Notes under the pieces: model-generated | Databases searched by the model: none | Told to the model about the DNA's origin: nothing | What the model saw: the letters and a program-made list of their open reading frames with translations, nothing else | Shown here: piece after piece, positions 6,560 through 13,988 of the stretch | Position numbering within the stretch: position 1 is the first letter of the stretch | Layout of the letters: each line of letters opens with the position of its first letter | Assembly (NCBI GenBank): GCA_031264885.1 | Contig: JAISDM010000032.1 | Span: 1 to 20,284, forward strand | Direction: 5' to 3' | From: Peptococcaceae bacterium | Lineage (GTDB): Bacteria > Bacillota > Peptococcia > DRI-13 > UBA5745 | DNA length: 20,284 bases | Position numbers and translations under genes: made by a program

Positions 6560-7018
6560 ATGAAGCGAATCAAACTTCTGTGGATAGCCGCCGCGTTGTT
6601 GGTTCTGTGTATGTGCGGCCGCGCTCAGGCATTGGATCCCGCGAAGCTGGCCGAAGATCTTATCGGCGGCGTTCCCTTCGCGGAGGCGCTGACGCCGCTG
6701 GAAACGGAGAACGCTCAGCGGCTTTACCGGATAGATTCGAAGGATATGCTGCAAGTGGTGGCGTATGTGGGAACCGGCGCCACGGTGGATGAGTTTTCTA
6801 TTTGGGAATCCAGCGGCAGTTCGGCCGCCAAACGGATCCAGGAAAGCCTCCAGAGCCGGATCGACGAGCAAAAAGAGGGTTACTCGGATTATATGCCTGA
6901 GGAAGTCCCCAAACTGGATCACGCTGTCTTGATCCAACAGGGGGATTGGGTCATACTCTGTGTCTCGGAAGACGCTGAGATCGCCAAAGAGATCATCCGG
7001 AAAGGATTCGCAAGTTGA
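6560..7018 (+). CDS. DUF4358 family exported protein
   Basis: 152 residues. An N-terminal signal sequence (MKRIKLLWIAAALLVLCMCG) ends in a likely signal peptidase I site after AQA (about residue 25), so the protein is exported. The mature part fits DUF4358: an early LAEDLIGGVPFAEALTPLE segment, a Tyr/Arg-containing strand (RLYRI), VAYVGTGATVDEFSIWE, a helical stretch with SLQSRIDEQKEGY, and a final strand DWVILCVSED. The function of the family is unknown. It is regularly found beside MBOAT and DHHW genes, as here. The start at 6560 has GAAAGGA about 10 nt upstream. The stop overlaps the start of the MBOAT gene by 4 nt, so the two are translationally coupled. Confidence 0.88.
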   Translation: MKRIKLLWIAAALLVLCMCGRAQALDPAKLAEDLIGGVPFAEALTPLETENAQRLYRIDSKDMLQVVAYVGTGATVDEFSIWESSGSSAAKRIQESLQSRIDEQKEGYSDYMPEEVPKLDHAVLIQQGDWVILCVSEDAEIAKEIIRKGFAS

Positions 7019-8370
7019 TTTTTTCGAGCCCGCTGTTTTTATTTTTCTTTTTGCCGGCTGTTTTGCTGCTCTATTATTCCATTCCCCCCCGATTCCGCAC
7101 CGGTTTTTTATTTTTTGCCAATTTGGTCTTTTACGGCTGGGGATCGCCCGCTCATTTGCTTGTGATGCTGGTCTCCATCGGGATCAACTATGTGTTCGCT
7201 CTGGCCGTCGGCGCCCTCCGCCCCCGCCCGTCCGCCAGGCGCGCGCTGATCGGATCCGTCGTCATCAATCTGGGGATGCTGAGTTTTTTTAAATTATCGG
7301 TCATTCCGGATTTGCCGCTGCCCGCGGGCATCTCTTTTTACACGTTCCAGGCCATGTCCTACGTCATCGACGTTTATCGGGGGGACACCCAAAGCCAGCG
7401 CGATTTCACCGTCTTTGGCACATATGTTTCTTTATTCCCGCAGCTGATCGCCGGTCCCATCGTCCGCTACAAGGATGTCGCCGGTCAATTGGCGGATCCG
7501 CGCCGGGAGACGCCGGCGGGGTTCGCGGAGGGCGTCCGGCTGTTCGCGGCCGGGCTGGCCAAAAAGGTCCTGCTGGCGAATCCCATGGGCATCGTATGGG
7601 ATTTTTTCAGGGCGTCCCCTGAGCAAAACGGACCGCTGGGGTCGTGGATCGGGATCGCGGCTTATACGTTTCAAATTTATTTTGATTTCAGCGGATATTC
7701 CGATATGGCCCGCGGCCTTGGAAAAATGTTCGGCTTCGAGTTTGTCCGGAATTTTGATTATCCCTATATTTCAAAAAGTGTCACGGAATTCTGGCGGCGC
7801 TGGCATATTTCGCTCTCCACGTGGTTCCGGGATTATGTGTACATTCCCTTGGGCGGGAACAAGGGCGGTCGGGGGCGGACCGTTTTTAACCTGTTCATCG
7901 TCTGGTCATTGACGGGGTTCTGGCATGGCGCTCACGGCAATTTCATCCTGTGGGGCGTCTATTATTTCGCGCTCCTGACTGTGGAAAAATACCTGCTGGC
8001 GGACCGGTTAAAACGGCTGCCGGGCTTTGCGGCGCATATTTACACCCTGTTCTCGGTGATGATCGGATGGGTGATCTTCGGGATACAGGATTGGCCGGTC
8101 TTATTCCGATACCTCGCTTCTCTGTTCTCCCCCGGAGACGGCGGCTGGCTGATCAGCGGCGACGGGCTGGCGCAGGCGCGGGCTTACCTGCCTCTGATGC
8201 TGGCCGCCGCTTTTGCCTGTCTGCCTGTGGGCGGGCGGATATACGCGAAGCACAGGGATTCGAAATGCTTCCTGATCGGGGAACTGGCGGCGGTGCTGGC
8301 CATTTTGGCGCTTTGCGCCGCTTCTCTGGTCAGCCAAAGTTACAACCCGTTCCTGTATTTCCAATTTTAG
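7015..8370 (+). CDS. MBOAT family O-acyltransferase (AlgI/PatA-like)
   Basis: 451-residue polytopic membrane protein that moves acetyl groups across the membrane for O-acetylation of a surface polysaccharide. It starts with a TTG codon overlapping the DUF4358 stop (TTGA) with AAAGGA 8 nt upstream; the resulting N-terminus MIFSSPLFLFFFLPAVLLLY is the standard AlgI start, which supports the unusual codon. Key motifs are PAGISFYTFQAMSYVIDVYRG, FWRRWHISLSTWFRDYVYIP with His264, PLGGNKGG, and GFWHGAHGNFILWG with the catalytic His304 and nearby His307. Length is normal. The partners SGNH (upstream) and DHHW (downstream) would complete acetyl transfer on the outside. The stop codon is the end of a 14-bp sequence that is duplicated on the far side of a repeat insertion. 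Confidence 0.95.
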   Translation: MIFSSPLFLFFFLPAVLLLYYSIPPRFRTGFLFFANLVFYGWGSPAHLLVMLVSIGINYVFALAVGALRPRPSARRALIGSVVINLGMLSFFKLSVIPDLPLPAGISFYTFQAMSYVIDVYRGDTQSQRDFTVFGTYVSLFPQLIAGPIVRYKDVAGQLADPRRETPAGFAEGVRLFAAGLAKKVLLANPMGIVWDFFRASPEQNGPLGSWIGIAAYTFQIYFDFSGYSDMARGLGKMFGFEFVRNFDYPYISKSVTEFWRRWHISLSTWFRDYVYIPLGGNKGGRGRTVFNLFIVWSLTGFWHGAHGNFILWGVYYFALLTVEKYLLADRLKRLPGFAAHIYTLFSVMIGWVIFGIQDWPVLFRYLASLFSPGDGGWLISGDGLAQARAYLPLMLAAAFACLPVGGRIYAKHRDSKCFLIGELAAVLAILALCAASLVSQSYNPFLYFQF

Positions 8371-8525
8371 CCGGGCGGGCGGCAGACGGGCGGCAGGATG
8401 CCGCCCCTACGGTGGTCTCCCGGGAGGGGCGGTGCCCGATGCCGCTCCTGCGGTACTGTGAATGACGCATATGTAGGGGCGGCATTCTGCCGCCCGTCTT
8501 TGAAGACGCGAATTTCCAATTTTAG
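8357..8525 (-). repeat. Palindromic repeat copy 2 flanked by 14-bp direct duplication
   Basis: ATTTCCAATTTTAG occurs at 8357-8370 (the end of the MBOAT gene including its stop) and again at 8512-8525 (just before the DHHW ribosome binding site). The 141 bp between them hold copy 2 of the repeat family, inverted relative to copies 1, 4, 5 and 6, with core hairpins near 8390-8413 and 8473-8497 plus an extra GC-rich palindromic stretch (CTCCCGGGAG). The exact duplication looks like a target-site duplication. Confidence 0.85.
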
Positions 8526-8536
8526 GAGGATTGCTC

Positions 8537-9694
8537 ATGTTTCCCCGTAACGACGGTCAAACTTCGGCCCACGCGTGGGGGCTCATCATTCTTTTTTGCG
8601 GATTCATCGCGGTTCTGTTTGTGCTGTTTCCGGCGCTTCCCAAGGCGGATCTCTCCCGGGAGGAGCGCAGGGCGCTGGAGGCCGCGCCCCGGCTGTCGTG
8701 GCGCGGCCTCTGGGACGGCTCTTATGAGCGGAGCGCGGAGAATTATATCTCCGACCATTTTCCCTTTCGCAAGGCTTGGCTCTGGCTGGAGGCCCACTAT
8801 GAATTATACACCGGACGGAACGGTTCCAACGGGGTATACGCGGGCAAAGACGGTTATTTGATCGAAACGCCGGTTCCGGTGGATTCCGCCCGGTTCGCGG
8901 CCAATCTGGAGGATATCCGCCTTTTCGCGGAATCCGCGCAAATCCCTGTTTCTGTGATGGCTGTGCCTTCCGCGGGGTTCGTTTTGGAGGATTTCCTGCC
9001 CGGCAGCCACATGGCTTATCCCGACGGTTCCCTGTCGCAAACCGCCCGGGCGCGGCTCGGCCCCGCGGTTCAATGGATAGATCTGGCGGACGCCTTCCGG
9101 TCTCAGGCTTCGGCCTCTCCTTTATATTACAAAACGGATCATCACTGGACGAGCCGGGGCGCGTACCTGGCTTATTCGGAATTCGCGGCGGCGAAGGGCA
9201 TGACGCCGTTCCCGGAGGAAAGCTTCGAGATCACCGTTTCAGAGGGCTTCTACGGCACCACCTACGCCAAAAGCCGCTTGTGGGAGTCCCGGCCCGACTC
9301 CATCGAACTCTGGCGCCGCCCCGTCCCCGTTCAGGTGGAGATTCAGGACAGCGGGAGCGGCGAGAGCATCCGGGCGTCTTCCATGTTCTTCGAGGATCAT
9401 CTGAACGGGGAGGATCCCTATTCCGTATTTCTGGACGGGAATCACGCCCAGGTTCGAATGATCAACCCGGCCGTGGATTCAGGGAAACTGCTGATCGTCA
9501 AAGACTCCTTCGCCCATTGCCTGGCGCCTTTCCTGGCCGGGCACTACCGTGAAATCCAAATGATCGACCTGCGTTATTACAGAAAAAACCTCACCGCTCA
9601 GCTCGTCCGGGAGACGGGAGCGAATGAGGTCTTGTTCGTATACGGCGCCGGCGGCCTGGCCGGCGACGGGAATTTTGTCTGGCTGAGGGAGTAG
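8537..9694 (+). CDS. DHHW family (AlgX/AlgJ-like SGNH) protein of polysaccharide acetylation
   Basis: 385 residues with one N-terminal membrane segment (about 13-33), so the bulk is extracellular. DHHW marks are YISDHFPFRK near residue 70, TDHHWTSRGAYLAY (Asp201, His202, His203, Trp204), and LLIVKDSFAH with Ser324 as candidate nucleophile of the SGNH fold. By analogy with AlgJ/AlgX and related proteins it would take acetyl groups delivered by the MBOAT protein and place them on a polymer. The ATG at 8537 is chosen because AGGAGGA lies 6 nt upstream; a TTG at 8531 is in frame but too close to that site. Before the repeat insertion the gene would have begun only a few bases after the MBOAT stop. 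Confidence 0.93.
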   Translation: MFPRNDGQTSAHAWGLIILFCGFIAVLFVLFPALPKADLSREERRALEAAPRLSWRGLWDGSYERSAENYISDHFPFRKAWLWLEAHYELYTGRNGSNGVYAGKDGYLIETPVPVDSARFAANLEDIRLFAESAQIPVSVMAVPSAGFVLEDFLPGSHMAYPDGSLSQTARARLGPAVQWIDLADAFRSQASASPLYYKTDHHWTSRGAYLAYSEFAAAKGMTPFPEESFEITVSEGFYGTTYAKSRLWESRPDSIELWRRPVPVQVEIQDSGSGESIRASSMFFEDHLNGEDPYSVFLDGNHAQVRMINPAVDSGKLLIVKDSFAHCLAPFLAGHYREIQMIDLRYYRKNLTAQLVRETGANEVLFVYGAGGLAGDGNFVWLRE

Positions 9695-9729
9695 TGGACA
9701 GTGAGCAGTGAGAACCGGCTCGGTCCCGT

Positions 9730-10260
9730 TTAAACTTCCGGCTCGATCAGGCCATAATGCCCGTCGTTGCGCCGGTACACCACATTGATCTGTTCCGTTT
9801 CCGCGTTGGCGAACATGAAGAAGCTGTGTCCGATCATATCCATCTGCGTCACCGCTTCATCGACGTTCATGGGCTTCACCGCGAATCTTTTCACGCGGAT
9901 CTTGACCTCTTCGTCGTCCTCCTGGGCGGGGGCCAATCCCTCCAATGTGGGCAGTTTCGTGGCCGACAGCCGGCCCTTCTTGCTATAGCGGGCTTTGTAT
10001 TTCAAAATCTGTTTTTCCAGTTTGTCCGCCACCAAGTCGATGGCGGGAAAAATCTCCTGATCGTCGCCCTCGGCGCGGAGAATAAACCCGTTCACCGGCA
10101 GCGTGACCTCTATCTTCTGTAAATTCTTTTGCTCGATAAAGTTAACCGTAGCCTCCACATTGGAATCCAACAATTTATCTAATTTTCCTAATTTCTTCTC
10201 CACATAGGATTTCATCTTGTCGGAAACCTGCATGTTTTTGCTTTTGATCTGCAGCCTCAT
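9730..10260 (-). CDS. hpf: Ribosome hibernation promoting factor, long form
   Basis: 176 residues. The N-terminal S30AE/YfiA domain (about 1-100, with QVSDKMKSYVEKKLGKLDKL and IEVTLPVNGFILRAEGDDQEIFPAIDLVADKLEKQI) binds the 30S subunit over the mRNA/tRNA sites. A charged linker leads to the C-terminal domain (about 120-176: KRFAVKPMNVDEAVTQMDMIGH, VVYRRNDGHYGLIEPE) that dimerises and produces 100S ribosomes in stationary phase. The two-domain length identifies the long form typical of Firmicutes. AAGGAGG precedes the ATG at 10260. It lies downstream of a cold-shock gene, with a strong hairpin terminator between them; I see no clear promoter in the 28 nt between that hairpin and the start codon. 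Confidence 0.97.
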   Translation of the reverse strand: MRLQIKSKNMQVSDKMKSYVEKKLGKLDKLLDSNVEATVNFIEQKNLQKIEVTLPVNGFILRAEGDDQEIFPAIDLVADKLEKQILKYKARYSKKGRLSATKLPTLEGLAPAQEDDEEVKIRVKRFAVKPMNVDEAVTQMDMIGHSFFMFANAETEQINVVYRRNDGHYGLIEPEV

Positions 10261-10288
10261 TAATAATGCCTCCTTAAAATATTTTCAA

Positions 10289-10322
10289 AAAAAGCTTAAA
10301 ACCTTTCGGTTTTAAGCTTTTT
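10289..10322 (-). terminator. Strong bidirectional-looking terminator between csp and hpf
   Basis: AAAAAGCTTAAAACC (10289-10303) and GGTTTTAAGCTTTTT (10308-10322) are a perfect 15-bp inverted repeat with a TTTC loop. On the minus strand it ends in a run of seven T, so it should stop transcription coming from the cold-shock gene. It lies directly upstream of hpf, so hpf needs read-through, an unseen promoter, or regulation at this point. Confidence 0.85.
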
Positions 10323-10334
10323 GCCTGCGCAACT

Positions 10335-10394
10335 CGCGGTGTTTTTACAAAAAAACCGCGGCGTCCGATCCGGCGGAAACGATCCTCCGCCGGA
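10335..10394 (-). other. Two further hairpins downstream of the cold-shock gene
   Basis: TCCGGCGG (10369-10376) pairs with CCGCCGGA (10387-10394) across a 10-nt loop. CGCGGT (10335-10340) pairs with ACCGCG (10355-10360) and the stem extends through T5/A5 tracts. With the terminator at 10289-10322 this makes three hairpins in a row in the 3' region of the csp transcript. A role in termination or mRNA stability is inferred. Confidence 0.6.
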
Positions 10395-10405
10395 ACAGAC
10401 AGCCG

Positions 10406-10603
10406 TTACGCTTTTGAAACATTGGCGGCCTGCAATCCCTTGGGACCTTCCACGATATCAAATTCCACTGTTTCGCCTTCCTGGAGCGTCTTGAACCCGT
10501 CTTGCTGAATGGCGGAAAAATGGACAAATACATCGTTCCCTTCATCCCTCTCAATAAATCCGAAACCCTTTTCTTTGTTGAACCATTTTACTTTCCCTTG
10601 CAT
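10406..10603 (-). CDS. csp: Cold-shock domain protein (Csp family)
   Basis: 65-residue single cold-shock domain, a nucleic-acid chaperone that binds single-stranded RNA/DNA. It contains both RNP motifs, KGFGFIE (RNP1) and VFVHFS (RNP2), the start MQGKVKWFNKEKG, and the end EFDIVEGPKGLQAANV. Length is exactly as expected for CspA/CspB homologues. GGGAGGAA lies upstream of the ATG at 10603, and a consensus promoter lies at 10652-10680. The transcript ends in a set of hairpins. The paralogue class cannot be decided from the sequence. Confidence 0.97.
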   Translation of the reverse strand: MQGKVKWFNKEKGFGFIERDEGNDVFVHFSAIQQDGFKTLQEGETVEFDIVEGPKGLQAANVSKA

Positions 10604-10651
10604 TATAAAACATTCCTCCCAAAAAAATATACACGGCGTTACCGCGATGCC

Positions 10652-10680
10652 ATTATAACATCCTCCGGCGACAAAGTCAA
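10652..10680 (-). promoter_or_regulatory. Sigma-A promoter of csp
   Basis: On the minus strand TTGACT (10675-10680), a 17-nt spacer and TATAAT (10652-10657) form a near-perfect housekeeping promoter. The start would be near 10645, leaving a leader of about 40 nt before the csp ATG, much shorter than the long cold-sensing leader of E. coli cspA. Confidence 0.85.
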
Positions 10681-10698
10681 ATGCTTGTAAAATTTCTG

Positions 10699-11256
10699 TT
10701 ATTGTTCCATTTGTTTCGCCAGAAACGCCGCCGCCGTCTCCGTCAGCTTCAGTTCCACGTCGGAAAATTTCCTGGCGGCGTCCTTTGTGGCCATGATGAC
10801 TACGCCGATGGGATCCCCTTCGGAAATAATCGGAACCATCACCTTGGCGCCATATTTGTTGTCCCGCTCGTCTCCGGGATACAAAGCCGTATCCGCGCCG
10901 GATTCGGGATCGTTGGCCATGACCGTCTCCCGCGTTTCCATCACCCGTTCCGCCCCCGATCCGATGGGCTTGTTGAGATAATCTTTTTTGGATCCGCCGG
11001 CGACGGCGATGATTTGATCCCGATCCGCGATCATGGCGATGTGCCCCGTCGCCTCATATAAAGATTCCGCGTACTCTTTCGCGAAATCCCCCAATTCTCC
11101 GATAGGGGAGTATTTCTTTAAAATAACCTCGCCGTCCCGGTCCACGAATATTTCCAGGGGATCCCCTTCCCGGATCCTCAAGGTACGACGAATCTCTTTC
11201 GGAATAACAACCCGGCCCAAATCATCTATACGCCGAACAATCCCTGTCGCTTTCAT
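10699..11256 (-). CDS. spoVT: Stage V sporulation protein T (AbrB-type regulator)
   Basis: 185 residues. The N-terminal AbrB/SpoVT swapped-hairpin DNA-binding domain (MKATGIVRRIDDLGRVVIPK, RTLRIREGDPLEIFVDRDGEVILKKYSP, residues 1-50) is followed by a GAF-like domain (about 55-180) containing GHIAMIADRDQIIAVAGGSKKDYLN and KVMVPIISEGDPIGVVIMATKD. This two-domain architecture and length are diagnostic for SpoVT rather than AbrB. In Bacillus it is a forespore regulator that modulates sigma-G-dependent genes, so the organism probably forms endospores. A GGAGAGG sequence lies 8 nt before the ATG. I see a sigma-A-like promoter upstream and no convincing sigma-G site. Confidence 0.95.
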   Translation of the reverse strand: MKATGIVRRIDDLGRVVIPKEIRRTLRIREGDPLEIFVDRDGEVILKKYSPIGELGDFAKEYAESLYEATGHIAMIADRDQIIAVAGGSKKDYLNKPIGSGAERVMETRETVMANDPESGADTALYPGDERDNKYGAKVMVPIISEGDPIGVVIMATKDAARKFSDVELKLTETAAAFLAKQMEQ

Positions 11257-11289
11257 TCTTTACGCCTCTCCTTTTCTAATCAACGCGTG

Positions 11290-11318
11290 ATTGTATCTGA
11301 CAGGTATTGTTTGTCCAA
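11290..11318 (-). promoter_or_regulatory. Sigma-A-like promoter of spoVT
   Basis: On the minus strand TTGGAC (11313-11318), 17 nt, then TACAAT (11290-11295). The start would fall near 11283, about 27 nt before the ATG. It lies immediately after the lepB stop codon. Confidence 0.6.
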
Positions 11319-11328
11319 AATCCCAGTT

Positions 11329-11907
11329 TTATTCTCCTAAGGTTTGCGCCCCGATAAAGGGAATCTCCTCTTCCTCTATACGGAGCCCTTGTCCCCAAAT
11401 GAAGTGGAGCCGGTTCAGCGGCCAGTAAATCAGCATCGCCTTCCCCTGAACGCTGTCCAGATCCGCGAATCCCCACCGGTGAGAATCCAGCGAAGAATTG
11501 CGGTTGTCCCCCAATACGAATATTTTTCCGTCCGGCACGGTTTGTTTCGCCATTTCATAATTCATCGGATCTTCCACATAGGGTTCATCCACAGGATGAT
11601 CGTTCACATACAGCGTGCCGTTTTTGACCTCGACGCTGTCTCCCGCCACCGCGATCAGCCGCTTGATGAGATCGTCCTCGAAGTTCGCGGCCTCCGGCGG
11701 GTCAAACACCACTATGTCCCCCGGGTGTACCCCCCCGAAATGATGCGTCACTTTCTCCACAAAAAGTCTGTCTCCAGGGCGGATGGTGGGCATCATGGAC
11801 CCCGATGGGACAATCCGGTTATCCAGAATCGTCATGCGTATCACCAGCACGATCGCGACCGCGGTCAGCAAGAGCAGCGCCCATTCCTTGATATCTTCTT
11901 TTTTCAA
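11329..11907 (-). CDS. lepB: Signal peptidase I
   Basis: 192-residue S26 family membrane protease that removes signal peptides from secreted proteins. It has one N-terminal membrane segment (about 9-28) and then box B IVPSGSMMPTI with catalytic Ser37, box C PGDIVVFD, box D IKRLIAVAGDSVEV with catalytic Lys82, and box E VLGDNRNSSLDSHRWG. The single anchor and short length match Gram-positive SipS/LepB enzymes with the active site outside the membrane. It is followed downstream (minus strand) by spoVT. A promoter lies at 11946-11974. No odd features seen. Confidence 0.97.
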   Translation of the reverse strand: MKKEDIKEWALLLLTAVAIVLVIRMTILDNRIVPSGSMMPTIRPGDRLFVEKVTHHFGGVHPGDIVVFDPPEAANFEDDLIKRLIAVAGDSVEVKNGTLYVNDHPVDEPYVEDPMNYEMAKQTVPDGKIFVLGDNRNSSLDSHRWGFADLDSVQGKAMLIYWPLNRLHFIWGQGLRIEEEEIPFIGAQTLGE

Positions 11908-11945
11908 CTCCCATTACCTGCCTTCATTCACTTAGTTGTTTGATC

Positions 11946-11974
11946 ATTATATCATTTTTTACGCGTCCTGACCA
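11946..11974 (-). promoter_or_regulatory. Promoter of lepB
   Basis: On the minus strand TATAAT (11946-11951) is perfect; 17 nt upstream is TGGTCA (11969-11974), matching the -35 consensus at four of six positions. It is back to back with the uspA promoter, the two -35 boxes being separated by 13 bp. Confidence 0.65.
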
Positions 11975-11987
11975 TAGGCTATCCCTA

Positions 11988-12016
11988 TTGCGTCCCGAAT
12001 TAAAAGATGGTATCAT
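11988..12016 (+). promoter_or_regulatory. Promoter of the uspA-led operon
   Basis: TTGCGT (11988-11993), a 17-nt spacer and TATCAT (12011-12016), with the start near 12023 and a leader of about 25 nt that contains the GGGAGGAAA ribosome binding site. Confidence 0.65.
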
Positions 12017-12048
12017 GAATTCAAATATACCGGGAGGAAATAAATTTT

Positions 12049-12504
12049 ATGTTTAAAAAAATCTTGGTCGCCACCGACGGATCGGAGTATTCCCACAAGG
12101 GCCTGGAGGCCGCGGTTGATCTGGCGCAGAAGCATCCCAATATGGAAATCCATCTGGTACACGTCGTCGACAGCCTGCTGCTCACCCGTATCGGCGACTT
12201 GATCCATTATACCGGCAGCGCGGCTTTTGAAAAAGACACTCAGGACATTCTGGAAAAAGAGGCGAAGGAGGTGCTGGCTCAGGCGACTCAATACCTTGAG
12301 CAGCGGATTCCGGACAATAAGGTGATTCCTCACCTGGAATTCGGCTATCCCCCCAAGCTGATCTGCGACTGCGCCAAAAAAAACGGGGCGGATCTGATCA
12401 TCGTGGGATCCAAAGGGAGCCGCGGGGTGGAGCGTCTGCTCATGGGCAGCGTCGCCAGCGAGGTGGTCAATCAGTCCACATTGAACGTTTTGATTCTGAA
12501 ATAG
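12049..12504 (+). CDS. Universal stress protein UspA family, ATP-binding type
   Basis: 151-residue cytosolic single-domain Usp protein. It starts MFKKILVATDGSEYSHKGLE (the first strand with the nucleotide-contacting Asp) and ends with VGSKGSRGVERLLMGSVASEVV, the G-2x-G-9x-G-S motif of the ATP-binding subclass. The middle has HLVHVVDS and a helical region. GGGAGGAAATAAATTTT precedes the ATG. Its stop is followed after 1-7 nt by a glycosyltransferase gene, so it probably leads that operon. The role is stress or energy-state sensing by family; nothing in the sequence specifies the signal. Confidence 0.95.
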   Translation: MFKKILVATDGSEYSHKGLEAAVDLAQKHPNMEIHLVHVVDSLLLTRIGDLIHYTGSAAFEKDTQDILEKEAKEVLAQATQYLEQRIPDNKVIPHLEFGYPPKLICDCAKKNGADLIIVGSKGSRGVERLLMGSVASEVVNQSTLNVLILK

Positions 12505-12511
12505 GATGATT

Positions 12512-13825
12512 ATGCCGCTGACGGGGATCCTGGGGCTGGCCGCCAGTATCCCTTTCATCCTTCGGTTAGTATCCGCTTTGGATTACCGTGAGGCCGCCAC
12601 GGCCCCGCTGATCTTCGTTTTTTTCCTCTTGGCCCACCTGGGGATCTTCTTCTATGCCTACAAGCGGCTGCGCAGCGCTGCGCTCTTCGGGGCGCTGGCG
12701 GCCGGCGTTTTGCTGATCAGCCTGCTGCGCCTGTACTGGTTTGACTTCCAGTCTCTGGACTACAAGAACGCTCTGGCCTACTGGTATTATGTCATCGACA
12801 CGGGAGGCGGGCTGTTCTCCATTCGGGAGCCGAAATCCAATTACAATTCTCTGTATGAAATGCTCATCGCTTTCATGACCTACGTTCCCATTTTTAAGCT
12901 GTACGGGTTTAAGCTTCTGTCTGTTTTTTTTGACATACTCATGGCCTTCTTCGCTCAGGAACTCATCGCCCGGCGAACCGATTCCCAAGGCGCGCGGGTC
13001 CTGGGCTTTCTCCTGATTTACGGACTGCCCTCGGCCGCGGCCAACAGCGCTGTGTGGGGGCAATGCGATTCCATCTATACCTGCTTCCTTCTGGCGTTTA
13101 TCCTCTACACCCTGGACCAAAAACCCAAGCGCGCCTGCGCTGTGTTTGGAATTGCCATCGCGTTTAAGTTACAGGCCGTTTTTTTGTTTCCCCTGGTTTT
13201 TTTGTTCTGGGGCAAAAGGCGCCTGCGTCTCTCGCATATGGCCTGGATCCCCGCCGCCTACCTGGCGACCCAGGTTCCCGCTCTGGTATGCGGCATGCCC
13301 ATTCACCGCGTCGTCACGGCGTATATGGGACAGGTCAATTTGTATCAGAACGTCCGGCTGAATATCCCCAATATCTACAATTGGCTGCCTCAAGGCACAT
13401 TGACCTTCGATTTTTTGAATCCTTTCGGCCTGCTGCTGGCGTTTGCGGTCATTGCCGCGATTTGGACCGGGCTGATGCTGAGCAAAAAAAACTTCGATTA
13501 CGACTGCTGGCTTGAGGCGGCGCTGCTGTTTGCCCTGGCCGCGCCGTTTTTTTTGCCTCAGATGCACGAACGCTATACCTATCCGTCGGACATTCTGGTC
13601 ATGATTTTGGCCGTCACCCAGCCCAGGAAGATGTACATGGCCGCGTTTCTCCAGTTTACCACATTGTGTACCTATTCCGCGTATCTGTTCCCTGATTACC
13701 GGCTGTTTGTGTCTCCCGACGACAAGATGCTGCCGTGGCTTACTTTAATGGTCATCATCCAGCTGACCGTCAGTCTGCATACGCGGCTGTCAAAAGGAAT
13801 GGATTCCGGGACAAGCCCGGAATGA
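12512..13825 (+). CDS. Multi-membrane-spanning glycosyltransferase (GT-C, GT87/DUF2029-like)
   Basis: 437-residue integral membrane protein with about ten hydrophobic segments. It has GT-C features: an early extracytoplasmic acidic loop (FDFQSLDYKNALAYW), SAVWGQCDSIYT near residue 180, and FFLPQMHERYTYPSDIL near residue 350, all typical of prokaryotic lipid-linked-sugar mannosyl/glycosyltransferases. It probably adds sugars from a polyprenyl-phosphate donor to an envelope glycan or protein. The ATG at 12512 has AGGA 5 nt upstream; the ATG at 12506 is possible. The last nine residues (GMDSGTSPE) are partly encoded by an inserted repeat; removing the insertion predicts an end of GMERLL with its stop overlapping the next gene's GTG. 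Confidence 0.85.
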   Translation: MPLTGILGLAASIPFILRLVSALDYREAATAPLIFVFFLLAHLGIFFYAYKRLRSAALFGALAAGVLLISLLRLYWFDFQSLDYKNALAYWYYVIDTGGGLFSIREPKSNYNSLYEMLIAFMTYVPIFKLYGFKLLSVFFDILMAFFAQELIARRTDSQGARVLGFLLIYGLPSAAANSAVWGQCDSIYTCFLLAFILYTLDQKPKRACAVFGIAIAFKLQAVFLFPLVFLFWGKRRLRLSHMAWIPAAYLATQVPALVCGMPIHRVVTAYMGQVNLYQNVRLNIPNIYNWLPQGTLTFDFLNPFGLLLAFAVIAAIWTGLMLSKKNFDYDCWLEAALLFALAAPFFLPQMHERYTYPSDILVMILAVTQPRKMYMAAFLQFTTLCTYSAYLFPDYRLFVSPDDKMLPWLTLMVIIQLTVSLHTRLSKGMDSGTSPE

Positions 13826-13979
13826 CAAGAATAATGTTTTCGGACGGTCCCGGGCGGCAGAATGCCGCCCCTACGGTACCGTGAATGATGTATTTGTAGG
13901 GGCGGCATCCTGCCGCCCGCCTGGGGCGGACGCGAATTCCCATGTTGCGAATCGAATGCCCGTTGTCAAAAGGAATGGA
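13788..13979 (-). repeat. Composite repeat copy 3 flanked by 16-bp direct duplication
   Basis: TGTCAAAAGGAATGGA occurs at 13788-13803 and 13964-13979. Between the copies are a hairpin repeat (ATTCCGGG 13803-13810, loop, CCCGGAAT 13816-13823), also found near 18595-18615, and a full copy 3 of the bi-palindromic element (about 13840-13935; two GGGCGGCA/TGCCGCCC hairpins in opposite halves with GTACCGTGAATGATG between). It separates two glycosyltransferase genes and supplies the last codons and stop of the first. Confidence 0.85.
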
Positions 13980-13988
13980 GCGACTGTT

